Source of the DNA: Gallionellales bacterium GWA2_54_124
GTDB lineage: Bacteria; Pseudomonadota; Gammaproteobacteria; Burkholderiales; Gallionellaceae
Reading direction: 5' to 3'
DNA length: 64,000 nt
Assembly: GCA_001801025.1 (NCBI GenBank)
Contig: MGWO01000003.1
Span: forward strand, 252,201-316,200
A program made the position numbers and the translations under genes. Positions within the stretch are counted from its first letter, which is position 1, and the number at the start of each line of letters is the position of its first letter. The notes beneath the pieces are model-generated. The model did not search any database. It saw only the letters and a list, made by a program, of their open reading frames with translations, and was not told the origin of the DNA. Of the stretch, positions 1-9,586 are shown in pieces.

Positions 1-2
1 TG

Positions 3-290
3 GAACACGGCGCGAGCGGTATGGAGGAAGGGTTACGGCTGGCTGAGGCCTCTGCCGCTGACAATTCTGGCTCTGCCGAGATTATTGAACGGATGTTTAC
101 TACGATTTCGCAGATATCGATGAGTGCAGCGGAGAGCGGCAGCAAGGTGCAGGGCGTTGCACGGACGGCCGACTCGATGAGTGCCGCGGTGGGAGAATTG
201 AATTTTGCTATTGCGAGCAATCGTGAAGGTACACAAAAGTTACGTCTGCTGGTTAATCAGTTTCAGATTACAGATGTTCACAATCAATAA
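3..290 (+). CDS. Methyl-accepting chemotaxis protein, C-terminal fragment (5' end outside window)
   Basis: The reading frame is open from the window edge and ends at TAA 288-290. The visible 95 residues are the last part of a chemoreceptor signalling domain: a long amphipathic helix rich in Ala, Ser, Glu and Gln, ending in a short tail with the pattern LRLLVNQFQI that closes many receptors. No CheR-docking pentapeptide is present at the C-terminus. The EAL gene starts 7 bases downstream, so the two are probably co-transcribed. The sensor domain is not visible, so the ligand cannot be guessed. The family assignment rests on helical pattern and context and is moderately sure. Confidence 0.6.
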   Translation, partial: EHGASGMEEGLRLAEASAADNSGSAEIIERMFTTISQISMSAAESGSKVQGVARTADSMSAAVGELNFAIASNREGTQKLRLLVNQFQITDVHNQ

Positions 291-296
291 ATTAAG

Positions 297-1526
297 ATGA
301 ATACACATAATTTTAACGCCGTTAACCAGCGGGTCAGCGGCAACACCGGACAGTTCCGTGATTACAGCATAGGCAGTGCATTTCAGCCCATTTTCAGTTT
401 GTCGCACAGAAATCCGGTCGGCTACGAAGCCCTGTGTCGTGCCAAAAAAAAAGATGGACTGCCGGTATCGCCGCTAGCTTTGTTCGGGCAGGTCAAAGAT
501 GAGTCGGACAATGTGCTGCTCGACCGATTATGCCGTGCCGTACACGTGCAGAATTTCTCGAAATTTTCAGATGCATCGTGGATTTTCCTGAATGTAAATC
601 CACTGGTCACGGTTCTGGGTAAAAGTTATGGCTCATTTTTCAAGGAGATGCTCGATCAGAACGGCATTTCACCGAGTCAGGTGGTGGTCGAGATTCTGGA
701 AAAAGGTATTTACGATGAATCGATTCTGTCGGCTGCGATTAACTACTACAAAAATCTGGGCTGTCTGGTGGCAATCGATGATTTTGGTGCATCGCATTCC
801 AACTTCGACCGGATTTGGAATATTCAGCCCGACATTGTGAAATTTGATCGCTCGATTATCGTTCAGGCGGAATCGAGTGTCGTCGTGCGCAAAGCCTTGC
901 CAAGTCTGGTCGGATTAATTCAGGAACTGGGCTGCATTGCCCTGATGGAAGGGGTTGAGACTGAGCAGCAGGCCTTGATTGCGATCGATTCGAATGTCGA
1001 TCTGGTGCAGGGCTATTACTTTGGGTTTCCCCGCGAGCAACTGGTGGAAACGGATGATCCGAACAACATGCTGCTTAAATTGCGCGGTAAACACAACGAG
1101 TTTTCAGCGTCGATCAGAATGCGGTATCGCGATGCAGTAGACCAGTGTCTGATCGAATTCAAGGCCGTGCTACAAGCGATTACTGCCGGGTGTACACCGC
1201 AAATGTTGGGTTGTGAAAGATTGCTCGCCCTGCCCAATGTGATGCGCGTTTACTTTCTGGATGAGGCCGGCTATCAGATTGGCGACAATATCCAGAAACC
1301 GCAGTCGGAGTATATTGATCCTCGTTATAAGCCGCTGGCCGAAGCGGCCGAGGCTAACTGGTCGAGACGTTATTATTTCAGGCAGGCCGTCTTAAATCCG
1401 GGGGAAATACAGATCACCCGCCCTTATCGCTCGCTGACCGGAAAAAGTCAGTGCATCACCATTTCTGCGCTGGTCCATACCCCCTGCGGCATGCTGGTTG
1501 CTTGTCTTGATCTGGACTGGTCATAA
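297..1526 (+). CDS. EAL-domain cyclic-di-GMP phosphodiesterase with YkuI-type C-terminal domain
   Basis: This 409-residue protein has an EAL domain at about residues 20-255. The key motifs are all there: YEALCR (the EAL signature), FLNVNP, the glutamate in VEILEKG, the aspartate pair in AIDDFGAS, the lysine in IVKFDRS, MEGVE and QGYYFG. It is therefore predicted to hydrolyse cyclic-di-GMP. Residues about 260-409 look like the PAS/Cache-like domain found C-terminal to EAL in YkuI proteins, with RRYYFRQA, ITRPYRS and VACLDLDW. No membrane segment or signal peptide is seen, so it should be cytoplasmic. It begins 7 bases after a chemoreceptor gene and is followed by a histidine kinase, which suggests a signalling cluster. 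Catalytic activity is inferred from intact residues only. Confidence 0.88.
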   Translation: MNTHNFNAVNQRVSGNTGQFRDYSIGSAFQPIFSLSHRNPVGYEALCRAKKKDGLPVSPLALFGQVKDESDNVLLDRLCRAVHVQNFSKFSDASWIFLNVNPLVTVLGKSYGSFFKEMLDQNGISPSQVVVEILEKGIYDESILSAAINYYKNLGCLVAIDDFGASHSNFDRIWNIQPDIVKFDRSIIVQAESSVVVRKALPSLVGLIQELGCIALMEGVETEQQALIAIDSNVDLVQGYYFGFPREQLVETDDPNNMLLKLRGKHNEFSASIRMRYRDAVDQCLIEFKAVLQAITAGCTPQMLGCERLLALPNVMRVYFLDEAGYQIGDNIQKPQSEYIDPRYKPLAEAAEANWSRRYYFRQAVLNPGEIQITRPYRSLTGKSQCITISALVHTPCGMLVACLDLDWS

Positions 1527-1569
1527 CCAATCTGATTTAAACTAACGGGTAAACACGCTCGGGGTTGAT

Positions 1570-3099
1570 ATGGAACGCTTGGTAAATTTGCAACTTCGGC
1601 AACGCTTTGCCATTTTGATTTTTTGCGTGGTGGCGGGATTTGCACTCTACGGCCTGTGGTCTTTTAAGACGCTGGGTGAACTCAAGGTTAACGGCCCGAT
1701 TTATAAGGAGATTGCACAAGGAAAAGATTTCGTTGCGGATATCCTGCCGCCACCGGAGTACATCATTGAGTCGTATCTTGTGAGTTTGCAACTTGTCGAG
1801 TGTGAGCCATCCGAACAAGCGGGTTTGATTGGACGTTTGCTGAATTTACAGCGTGAATACGCGAATCGACATGAGTTCTGGCAGAAACACCGCTTAGGCG
1901 ATGAGCTGACTAAGACGTTGCTGGTAGAGGCACACGAACCCGCTATGCAGTTTTACGCGGTAGTGTCCGATGAGTTCGTGCCTGCTTTGAGGCACCAAAA
2001 CAAGTCCGCGCTGGCAGCGGCGATGAAAAAAATGAAATCGTCCTACGCGCTGCATCGCGAGGCCATCGATCGCGCCGTCAAAATTGCCAGCCATCGTGTT
2101 GTGTTAGACGAGGCGCGAGCAAATCAGCAAATTAATTTTGCAACGTATTTAATGCTGTTTATTTTGGTTTGTACGGTCAGCCTGACGGTATTGCTTGCGT
2201 ATCTGATTTCGCGTTCCGTCACCGGTCCGTTGCAGAGTCTGCAACAGGCGATGAAGGACATCACAAATAGCGGTGACTTTTCACGCCGGCTGGTTGTCAG
2301 CAGTGATGATGAGGCCGGGGATACGGCACGGCTGTTCAATGAGCTGATCGAAAGTGTGCAGCAGGCACAGGTTGCAGCGGAGGCTGCCAGTCGTGCCAAG
2401 AGCGATTTTTTGGCCAATATGAGTCATGAAATTCGCACGCCTATGAATTCTATTATCGGATTTTCTGAGCTTGCGCTGGATAATCCAGATCCCAAGGATC
2501 AGCAGATATTTCTGTCACAAATTCTTGAGTCGTCAAATATGCTGCTGGGGATACTGAACGACATCCTTGATCTGTCAAAAATAGAATCAGGACGGATGAT
2601 GCTCGAGGTGAGCCCATTTGAACTGGATGAATTGTTATGCAGCATTGACAGGTTGTTTGCGTTGCGCGCTCAAGAAAAAGGGCTTGTGTTTAATCTGATC
2701 AGAACGGGTGAGTCGGGGCATGTGCTCCTGGGGGATGCGCTGCGCTTGCGGCAAATTTTGACTATTGTGCTTGGCAATGCTGTGAAATTTACATCGCAAG
2801 GAGAGATTACTCTTGAAGTGAAACAAATCCGTGTTCCTGACGGAAAAGCCAGACTCGAATTTTTTATACGCGATACCGGCATTGGTATGAGCGCTGAGAC
2901 GATCAAAAACTTATTTCAGCCCTTCGTGCAGGCTGATAATTCTATAACGCGGCGCTTTGGCGGAACAGGACTGGGGCTGGTGATTGCGCGTAATCTGGCA
3001 CAGATGATGCAAGGCCGAATTACGGTCGAAAGTCAGCTGGGCGTTGGTAGTGTATTCCGTTTTCAGGTAACACTGCCAGATGGGCTAAGTGTATCGTAA
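1570..3099 (+). CDS. Membrane sensor histidine kinase (periplasmic sensor, HAMP, HisKA, HATPase)
   Basis: The 509-residue protein has a transmembrane helix near residues 14-34, a periplasmic helical sensor region (about 35-190), a second membrane helix (about 192-215) and a HAMP linker. The HisKA motif SHEIRTPMN follows with the phospho-accepting His286, then an ATPase domain with DTGIGM and GGTGLGL. There is no receiver domain, and no response regulator gene is adjacent, so the partner is unknown. The start of the sensor carries LKVNGPIY and ADILPPPEY, which recur almost unchanged in the chemoreceptor encoded directly downstream. The two proteins therefore probably sense the same or related signals through a duplicated domain. 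Confidence 0.9.
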   Translation: MERLVNLQLRQRFAILIFCVVAGFALYGLWSFKTLGELKVNGPIYKEIAQGKDFVADILPPPEYIIESYLVSLQLVECEPSEQAGLIGRLLNLQREYANRHEFWQKHRLGDELTKTLLVEAHEPAMQFYAVVSDEFVPALRHQNKSALAAAMKKMKSSYALHREAIDRAVKIASHRVVLDEARANQQINFATYLMLFILVCTVSLTVLLAYLISRSVTGPLQSLQQAMKDITNSGDFSRRLVVSSDDEAGDTARLFNELIESVQQAQVAAEAASRAKSDFLANMSHEIRTPMNSIIGFSELALDNPDPKDQQIFLSQILESSNMLLGILNDILDLSKIESGRMMLEVSPFELDELLCSIDRLFALRAQEKGLVFNLIRTGESGHVLLGDALRLRQILTIVLGNAVKFTSQGEITLEVKQIRVPDGKARLEFFIRDTGIGMSAETIKNLFQPFVQADNSITRRFGGTGLGLVIARNLAQMMQGRITVESQLGVGSVFRFQVTLPDGLSVS

Positions 3100-3191
3100 C
3101 TTAAAGCTTTCCATGATAATTGCCCCTATGGCATGATACGGCGGGATAGCGTGGTATCCGGTGTTTAATTAACGAAATTAATCAGGTCTAT

Positions 3192-5396
3192 ATGAATAAT
3201 TTATCTATGAAATCCAAGCTCTTTCTGTTGATTGGCATTTTTTCTTCGGGTTTTGTGCTATCTGGTTCATTTTTGTTGCTTACCCTGAATCAGGTCAAGG
3301 TAAACGGCCCGATCTATCAGGGTATCGTGCAGCAAAAAGATTTGCTTGCAGACATTCTGCCGCCCCCGGAGTATTTGATTGAGTCTTATCTGGTTACGCA
3401 GCAGATGTTAGTTGCCGATAAAGCGGGTTTGCCGGTGTTGATCGATAAGAGCAAAGTGTTGTTAAAGGATTTTGACGACCGTTATCAGTACTGGCAACAG
3501 GCGCTTCCGGATGGCGACATCAAAGCGCTGATCGGCGGTGACGTTTACAAGTCCGGTAAAGATTTTTTGATTTTACAGCAATCAACCCTTATTCCCGCTT
3601 TAATAGGCGGAGACATGAAAACGGCTGAAAGTTTGCGCCCGCAACTGGAACAAAAATATTTACAGCATCGAACGGCAATCGACAAGCTGGTCGGGCTAGC
3701 AAGTGCTCACGCAGGTGTAGAAGAAGCACAAGCCAGAGAGCTGATCGCATTTAAAACCATTGTGGCAACCGCGATTATTCTGGGCTTTTTGTTGTTGGGT
3801 ATCGTCATTTCATTGCGGATTACTAAAAGTTTGCTGAAACAATTAGGAGGGGAACCTGCCTATGCTGTCGAAGTGGTTGAGAAAATCGCCAGCGGCAATC
3901 TTTCGGTTGAGTTGGTTCTTGAAGCCGGGGATACCAGCAGTCTGCTTTATTCAATGAAAATGATGCAGGACAGCTTGCGTAATATCGTCGCAGAAATAAA
4001 GAGTATTGTAGAAGCGGCGGCGCAACGCGGCGATTTCAGTGTCAAGATGAACCTGAATGGAAAGTCGGGTTATACTGAGGAATTATCATTTTTGCTCAAT
4101 GAGTTATCTGGCGTATCTGAAACCGTATTAAATGACTTTATGCGTGTGACAACCGCGCTGGCGAGTGGCGATTTATCGCAGACAATTACCCGTGACTATC
4201 CCGGGGTGTTCGGTCAGACTAAAAATGCGGTGAATAGCACGGTCGACGCGTTGACCAGGGTCGTTGCAGAAATTCAACATGTTGTAGAAGCCGCCGCCGC
4301 ACAGGGGGACTTTAGTGTCAAAATGCAAATGCAGGGCAAGCTGGGGTTTGTACGTACCTTGGCTGAACTGCTCAACCAGTTGTCTACCGTTACCGATACG
4401 GGGCTGCGTGATGTGATGCGCGTCTCTCAAGCTCTTGCGGAAGGCGATTTGACCCATAAGATCAGTGCGGATTATCCGGGCTTGTTCGGCCAGACCAAGA
4501 GTTCTGTCAACGCAACCGTGGAAAATCTGAAGACGCTGGTGGGTGATATTAAGGTGACGGTCGATTCGATTGAGACTGCCGCTAAAGAAATTGCCTCTGG
4601 TAATACGGATCTGTCACAACGCACCGAGGAGCAGGCATCCAGTCTCGAGAAAACGGCATCCAGCATGGAGCAAATTACCTCTACCGTGAAACAAAATGCA
4701 GACAATGCCCGTCAGGCAAACCAATTGGCCCTGAGTGCCAGTACGATCGCCATTAAGGGCGGCGGCGTTGTAAATGACGTTGTAGATACTATGAGTGCGA
4801 TCAATGCTTCATCTCGTAAAATTGTAGATATCATCAGCGTGATCGATGGCATCGCGTTTCAGACCAATATTCTGGCTTTGAATGCGGCGGTTGAAGCCGC
4901 GCGTGCCGGTGAGCAGGGACGTGGATTTGCTGTCGTTGCAACAGAGGTTCGCACGCTTGCACAAAGGTCGGCTGCTGCGGCGAAGGAGATCAAAGAGCTG
5001 ATCAGCGATTCCGTTGACAAGGTCGAAACAGGGACAAAACTGGTTGATAACGCCGGAAAAACAATGCAGGAGGTGGTCATTGCGGTTAAACGCGTTACCG
5101 ATATTATGGCGGAAATCAGTGCAGCCTCGACCGAGCAAAGTCAGGGTATTGAGCAGGTTAATCAGGCGATCACGCAAATGGATCAAGTGACCCAGCAGAA
5201 TGCAGCGCTCGTCGAAGAGGCCGCAGCCGCTGCCGAATCACTGGAAGAGGAGGCGAACAGCCTTGTGCGTTCGGTTAGCGTTTTCAAGATGGAATCGCAC
5301 AGAGTGAAAATTTCCGCCACTACCAGCTTTGCAAAGCCTGCTAACAAGGTAGTTAAACTGGTCGATAAATCCGGCGACGAGTGGCAGGAGTTTTAA
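3192..5396 (+). CDS. Methyl-accepting chemotaxis protein with poly-HAMP region and C-terminal EWQEF
   Basis: This 734-residue receptor has an N-terminal membrane helix, a periplasmic sensor (about 30-190) beginning with VKVNGPIY and ADILPPPEY, and a second membrane helix (about 192-215). At least three HAMP-like modules follow, recognisable by repeated phrases such as [11 protein letters not shown] and [11 protein letters not shown] and repeated VFGQTK/LFGQTK. The signalling hairpin is typical ([19 protein letters not shown]). The last five residues, EWQEF, fit the xWxxF docking peptide that tethers CheR or CheB in high-abundance receptors. The sensor is shared with the histidine kinase just upstream, which points to duplication. 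The ligand is unknown. Confidence 0.93.
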   Translation: MNNLSMKSKLFLLIGIFSSGFVLSGSFLLLTLNQVKVNGPIYQGIVQQKDLLADILPPPEYLIESYLVTQQMLVADKAGLPVLIDKSKVLLKDFDDRYQYWQQALPDGDIKALIGGDVYKSGKDFLILQQSTLIPALIGGDMKTAESLRPQLEQKYLQHRTAIDKLVGLASAHAGVEEAQARELIAFKTIVATAIILGFLLLGIVISLRITKSLLKQLGGEPAYAVEVVEKIASGNLSVELVLEAGDTSSLLYSMKMMQDSLRNIVAEIKSIVEAAAQRGDFSVKMNLNGKSGYTEELSFLLNELSGVSETVLNDFMRVTTALASGDLSQTITRDYPGVFGQTKNAVNSTVDALTRVVAEIQHVVEAAAAQGDFSVKMQMQGKLGFVRTLAELLNQLSTVTDTGLRDVMRVSQALAEGDLTHKISADYPGLFGQTKSSVNATVENLKTLVGDIKVTVDSIETAAKEIASGNTDLSQRTEEQASSLEKTASSMEQITSTVKQNADNARQANQLALSASTIAIKGGGVVNDVVDTMSAINASSRKIVDIISVIDGIAFQTNILALNAAVEAARAGEQGRGFAVVATEVRTLAQRSAAAAKEIKELISDSVDKVETGTKLVDNAGKTMQEVVIAVKRVTDIMAEISAASTEQSQGIEQVNQAITQMDQVTQQNAALVEEAAAAAESLEEEANSLVRSVSVFKMESHRVKISATTSFAKPANKVVKLVDKSGDEWQEF

Positions 5397-5428
5397 CGTG
5401 TAATGAAGGGGGCTGCAGTTGAATTTCA

Positions 5429-5438
5429 CCCCCCCCCC
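5429..5438. repeat. Homopolymer run of ten C residues between convergent genes
   Basis: Ten consecutive C bases lie between the stop of the chemoreceptor (5396) and the stop of the minus-strand transglutaminase gene (5445). A G5 run lies about 15 bases upstream, so the two could pair as a weak GC stem, but there is no U tract. The run lies outside coding sequence. Confidence 0.7.
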
Positions 5439-5444
5439 ACGTCG

Positions 5445-8400
5445 TCATTGCTGCTGACTTTGCTGCATCAACTCGCTCGGACTCTCTGACATTCCTTCCA
5501 TGATGGGTTCGGGGGCGCGGCGCAGATCCAGCGTCAGCGGGTAATCGGGGTTGCGACCCTCGCGGTGCACATGCATCAAGCCCGGTGTATGACCGTGATT
5601 CCAGAACCGCGCAACGCGGCGTGCCTCCGCTTCATTGGCATTGACCGGGAACGTGTCATAGCTGCGTCCGCCCGGATGAACAACGTGATAGGTACACCCG
5701 CCAATGGAGCGCCCGCTCCAGCTGTCCACCAAATCAAATACCAGAGGCGCTTGGACTCCGATGGTCGGATGCAGGCCGGATGGCGGAGCCCATGCGCGAT
5801 AGCGCACCGCAGCGACATATTCGCCCCGCGTGCCGCTTGACGTCAGGGGCAGAGGGCGACCGTTGCAGGTCAGGATGTGCCGGTTGTCATTCATGTTGCG
5901 CACCTTCACCTGCATGCGCTCGATGGATGAATCGACATAGCGCGCGGTGCCGCCGGCGGAGACTTCTTCGCCCAGCACATGCCACGGTTCAATGGCCTGG
6001 CGCAGTTCGATTTCGATGCCGTGATACACCACCGTACCGAAGCGCGGGAAGCGAAACTCAAGGAAAGGGGCGAACCATTCAAACTCAAAGGCGTAACCTG
6101 CACGCTGTAAATCGAGCACGACATCTTTCATGTCATGGGCCACGAAGTGCGGCAACATATAGCGATCATGCAGTTCGGTTCCCCAGCGATTGAGCTTGCC
6201 CTGATAGGGGGTTTGCCAGAAACGCACCACCAGCGCGCGCAGCAGTAGCATCTGCAACAGCGACATCTGCGCATGGGGCGGCATCTCAAACCCTCTGAAT
6301 TCGAGCAAGCCCAAACGACCGGTGGCGCTGTCGGGTGAATAGAGTTTGTCGATGCAAAATTCTGCTCGATGCGTATTGCCTGATAAATCGACCAGCAGAT
6401 TGCGCAACAGCCTATCGACCAGCCACGGTTGCTCGCTTTCCGCACCGGGTTTGAGATGTTCGGCCATTTGCTGGAAGGCGATTTCCAGCTCGTAGAGGCT
6501 TTCATGGCGCGCCTCATCGACACGCGGCGCCTGACTGGTCGGCCCGATGAACATGCCGGAGAACAGATAGGACAGCGCCGGATGATGCTGCCAGTAGGTG
6601 ATCAAGCTGGCTAAGACGTCAGGACGGCGCAAACAGGGCGAATCGGCCGGCGTTGCGGCGCCCAGTGTGACGTGATTGCCGCCGCCGGTGCCGGTGTGAC
6701 GACCGTCGAGCATGAACTTTTCCGCCCCCAGACGCGTGAGCCTGGCCGCTTCATAGAGTATCTGCGTGTTTTCGATCAGTTGCGCCCAGCCCGAGCAAGG
6801 ATGAATGTTCACTTCGATGACGCCGGGATCGGGCGTGATCCGGAATTCTTTGACGCGCGGATCGGCAGGCGGCGTGTAGCCTTCAAGATGGACGGGTAGT
6901 TTGAGCGCACCTGCCGTGGTTTCGATTGCATGGATCAGGGTGATGAAGTCTTCGAGCAGTGGAACGGGGGGCAGGAAGAGGCACAATACGCCGGCGCGCA
7001 CTTCAGCGCACAGCGCGGTGTGGATAATTTCACGCGGATCGTACCGGTCTTTGCGTGCTTGAAATGCCTTTTTTTCAGATGATGCATCGGGCGCGTCGAC
7101 GGTGCAATCGAACGGGTCGCGGCCGGAATCGTCCTCCTGATCCTCAGGGGGCAGCCAGGGCAGGGAGTCTAGGGGCAGGCGCAAGCCTAACGGGGACTCC
7201 CCTGCAATCAGATACAGGTGTTCGCGGCGTAGCGGCCAGGGGCTTGAGCGAAATCCGGCGGAGATCACGCCCCGTGCGGCAAGTGGCGGTTTGTTCGGCG
7301 GCAGCGCTTTGATCGGCAACACGTAGCCTGCGGGCTGGCCTAGCCCCTGCTCGAGCAACCGGGCGATCCGGTGCCGCTCATCAGTGCTTTTAAGGGTGAG
7401 CGGATCCAGATTGTCCGGCCAGCGCAGCTCGTCATTGATCGCCCGGGTGACGTCTTCATATGCCGTGATCACAAAGCGTTCATCCAGAGCCAATTCTTGT
7501 GTTAGACGTTGCATGAAACGTTGCGCATCGGCTGTCTTGCGCGTTCCTTTTTCATCGGAAGTGACGAGCAGGCTGCGGTCATTCCACAGCGGTTTGCCGT
7601 CGGTGCGCCAGTAGCAGCCCAGCGCCCAGCGGGGCAGCGGCTCACCCGGATACCACTTTCCCTGACCGAAATGCAGCAAGGCGCCCGGCGCATATTGTGT
7701 CTGCAAGCGGGTGAGCAATTCGCCTGCCAGTGCTCGTTTTTTTTTCGACAAGGCGGTGAAATTCCATTCCGGCCCTTCCATATCGTCGATCGACACAAAA
7801 GTGGGTTCGCCGCCCATGGTGAGGCGCACGTCATTTTTATCGAGTTCGACATCGACCTGATGGCCCAAATCCAGAATGGCCTGCCATTGCGCTTCGCTGT
7901 AAGGCCGGGTGACCCTCGGGTCTTCGTGAATGCGCGTCACCGACATGGAAAAATCAAACCGGCTTTCACAGACTTCGGTGCCGCCGATGACCGGTGCCGC
8001 TGAGGAGGGCATCGCGGTACAGGCAAGCGGAATATGTCCTTCCCCGGCCAGCAGGCCGGAAGTCGCATCAAGCCCGATCCAGCCTGCGCCCGGAATGTAC
8101 ACTTCGGTCCAGGCATGAAGATCGGTGAAATCATGCTCAGCCCCTGACGGGCCGTCGAGCGCCTTAACATCGGCTTTGAGCTGGATCAGGTAACCTGAAG
8201 CAAAACGCGCGGCCAATCCCAGGTGGCGCAGCGCCTGTACCAGAATCCAGGCGGAGTCGCGGCAGGAACCCAGTTTAAGTTTGAGCGTTTGTTCAGGCGT
8301 CTGAACGCCGGCTTCGAGTCTGACGACATAGTTAATGTCGTTTTTGAGTCGCTGGTTGATGCCGACCAGCATGTCGATGGTGCGCAGCGGTTTTGCTAGC

Positions 8401-8813
8401 AGTTCAAGGCGTGTGCGGGCGAGCCAGTCTGCCAGCAGTGGTGTGGCAGGTTCTGCCTCAAGATAGGGGCCAAGTTCCCGCTTGAGCGCGTCCGGATAGG
8501 CAAAAGGATAGCACTCGGCATATTCGTCCATGAAAAAATCGAAGGGATTGATCACTGTCATATCCGCCACCAGATCGACCGTGATTTTCAGCGACTCCGC
8601 CTTTTCCGGAAACACCAGACGCGCGACCCAGTTGCCGAACGGATCCTGCTGCCAGTTGAGGAAATGACCTGCCGGTTCGATATTGAGCGAATAGCTTAAA
8701 ATCGGCGTGCGGCAATGTGCGGCGGGACGCAGCCGGATCTCATGCGGCCAGAGCTTCACGGCACGGTCAAAGATATAGCGGGTCTGGTGATTCAGCGCGA
8801 CGCGGATGGTCAT
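5445..8813 (-). CDS. Transglutaminase-like / DUF2126 protein of the Anbu-ATP-grasp cluster
   Basis: This is a large, about 1122-residue, probably cytoplasmic protein. The first 80 residues are the beta-rich domain usually found before bacterial transglutaminase-like domains. The papain-like core follows, with Cys184 (GSCRDSAW), His233 (DLHAWTEV) and Asp249 (GLDATSGL) as the expected triad. The remaining roughly 800 residues match the DUF2126 region that accompanies this core; its role is not established. I chose ATG 8813 because GAAAGG stands just upstream, while the longer frame from 8870 would overlap the previous gene. It is the last gene of a five-gene cluster, 28 bases after an Anbu peptidase. 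In this context it may be a peptidase or amide-bond enzyme acting on an ATP-grasp-made peptide tag; that is inference. Confidence 0.85.
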   Translation of the reverse strand: MTIRVALNHQTRYIFDRAVKLWPHEIRLRPAAHCRTPILSYSLNIEPAGHFLNWQQDPFGNWVARLVFPEKAESLKITVDLVADMTVINPFDFFMDEYAECYPFAYPDALKRELGPYLEAEPATPLLADWLARTRLELLAKPLRTIDMLVGINQRLKNDINYVVRLEAGVQTPEQTLKLKLGSCRDSAWILVQALRHLGLAARFASGYLIQLKADVKALDGPSGAEHDFTDLHAWTEVYIPGAGWIGLDATSGLLAGEGHIPLACTAMPSSAAPVIGGTEVCESRFDFSMSVTRIHEDPRVTRPYSEAQWQAILDLGHQVDVELDKNDVRLTMGGEPTFVSIDDMEGPEWNFTALSKKKRALAGELLTRLQTQYAPGALLHFGQGKWYPGEPLPRWALGCYWRTDGKPLWNDRSLLVTSDEKGTRKTADAQRFMQRLTQELALDERFVITAYEDVTRAINDELRWPDNLDPLTLKSTDERHRIARLLEQGLGQPAGYVLPIKALPPNKPPLAARGVISAGFRSSPWPLRREHLYLIAGESPLGLRLPLDSLPWLPPEDQEDDSGRDPFDCTVDAPDASSEKKAFQARKDRYDPREIIHTALCAEVRAGVLCLFLPPVPLLEDFITLIHAIETTAGALKLPVHLEGYTPPADPRVKEFRITPDPGVIEVNIHPCSGWAQLIENTQILYEAARLTRLGAEKFMLDGRHTGTGGGNHVTLGAATPADSPCLRRPDVLASLITYWQHHPALSYLFSGMFIGPTSQAPRVDEARHESLYELEIAFQQMAEHLKPGAESEQPWLVDRLLRNLLVDLSGNTHRAEFCIDKLYSPDSATGRLGLLEFRGFEMPPHAQMSLLQMLLLRALVVRFWQTPYQGKLNRWGTELHDRYMLPHFVAHDMKDVVLDLQRAGYAFEFEWFAPFLEFRFPRFGTVVYHGIEIELRQAIEPWHVLGEEVSAGGTARYVDSSIERMQVKVRNMNDNRHILTCNGRPLPLTSSGTRGEYVAAVRYRAWAPPSGLHPTIGVQAPLVFDLVDSWSGRSIGGCTYHVVHPGGRSYDTFPVNANEAEARRVARFWNHGHTPGLMHVHREGRNPDYPLTLDLRRAPEPIMEGMSESPSELMQQSQQQ

Positions 8814-8841
8814 GGGAAACCTTTCAAGGTTTTCAATAGCG

Positions 8842-9567
8842 TTAGTAATCAAAATTCGGCAGCTGGGCAAAGGCGTGCCTGACCCCGTCGCCCCAGCTCT
8901 TGTGCAGTCGCTGCATGTAGTTGTTTTGCTCGTCGAAGCGATGAACGTGATTGAGCGCTAGCGTCTCTCGTTCGTAGCAGGCCATATCGATCGGCAGGCC
9001 GACTGAGAGATTAGAGCGCATCGTCGAGTCGAACGAGACCAGCACCGATTTGATGGCATCGTTCATGCTGGTATCCGCGCGGATAATGCGGTCGATGATG
9101 GGTTTACCGTATTTCACTTCACCGATCTGGAAATAGGGTGTCTCGGCGGTGGCTTCGATGAAATTGCCTTCTGCATAAATGAGAAACAGGCGCTGGGCTT
9201 CGCCGGCAATTTGCCCGCCCACGATGAAATTCGCGCTGCAATCGACATGGCTCTCCGCCAGATACGGGCCGTCCCGATGGCGAACCTCACGAAGGGCCGA
9301 TCCGATCAGTTCGGCAACTTCGTACATTGAGCATACGCTCATCAAACTAGATTCGGCGTTGTGCCTGATCTCCTGCTCAAGATAATTGAGCGTGGCCTGA
9401 GTGACGGCCAGATTGCCGGAGTTAATGATCACCAGCACCCGTTCGCCTTTTCGTTCGAAGGTTTTCATTTTCCGGAAGGTGGAAATGTTGTCGACTCCCG
9501 CATTGGTGCGGGAGTCCGATGCAAAAACGATGCCGGCATCAATCATAGTCGCGACGCAATAGGTCAT
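8842..9567 (-). CDS. Anbu-type proteasome-like peptidase (first copy)
   Basis: The 241-residue protein starts with MTYC, so removal of Met would expose an N-terminal threonine as in proteasome-fold Ntn hydrolases. It carries the strand DAGIVFASDSRTNAG with the conserved aspartate, then NSGNLA, GGQIAGEA and EVKYGKPI, typical of the Anbu (ancestral beta subunit) family. Anbu proteins assemble into open helical rings in characterised cases, but natural substrates are unclear. I set the start at 9567 rather than 9621 because only this start puts MTYC at the N-terminus; it also leaves a 19-base gap to the alpha-E gene. A second, diverged Anbu gene lies at 12163-12930 in the same cluster. Confidence 0.9.
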   Translation of the reverse strand: MTYCVATMIDAGIVFASDSRTNAGVDNISTFRKMKTFERKGERVLVIINSGNLAVTQATLNYLEQEIRHNAESSLMSVCSMYEVAELIGSALREVRHRDGPYLAESHVDCSANFIVGGQIAGEAQRLFLIYAEGNFIEATAETPYFQIGEVKYGKPIIDRIIRADTSMNDAIKSVLVSFDSTMRSNLSVGLPIDMACYERETLALNHVHRFDEQNNYMQRLHKSWGDGVRHAFAQLPNFDY

Positions 9568-9586
9568 AAATATCTGCTTTCGTCGT

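Noticed and set aside
8814-8870. Upstream extension of the transglutaminase-like gene
   Set aside because: It would overlap the end of the Anbu gene and lacks a ribosome site, while ATG 8813 has one.
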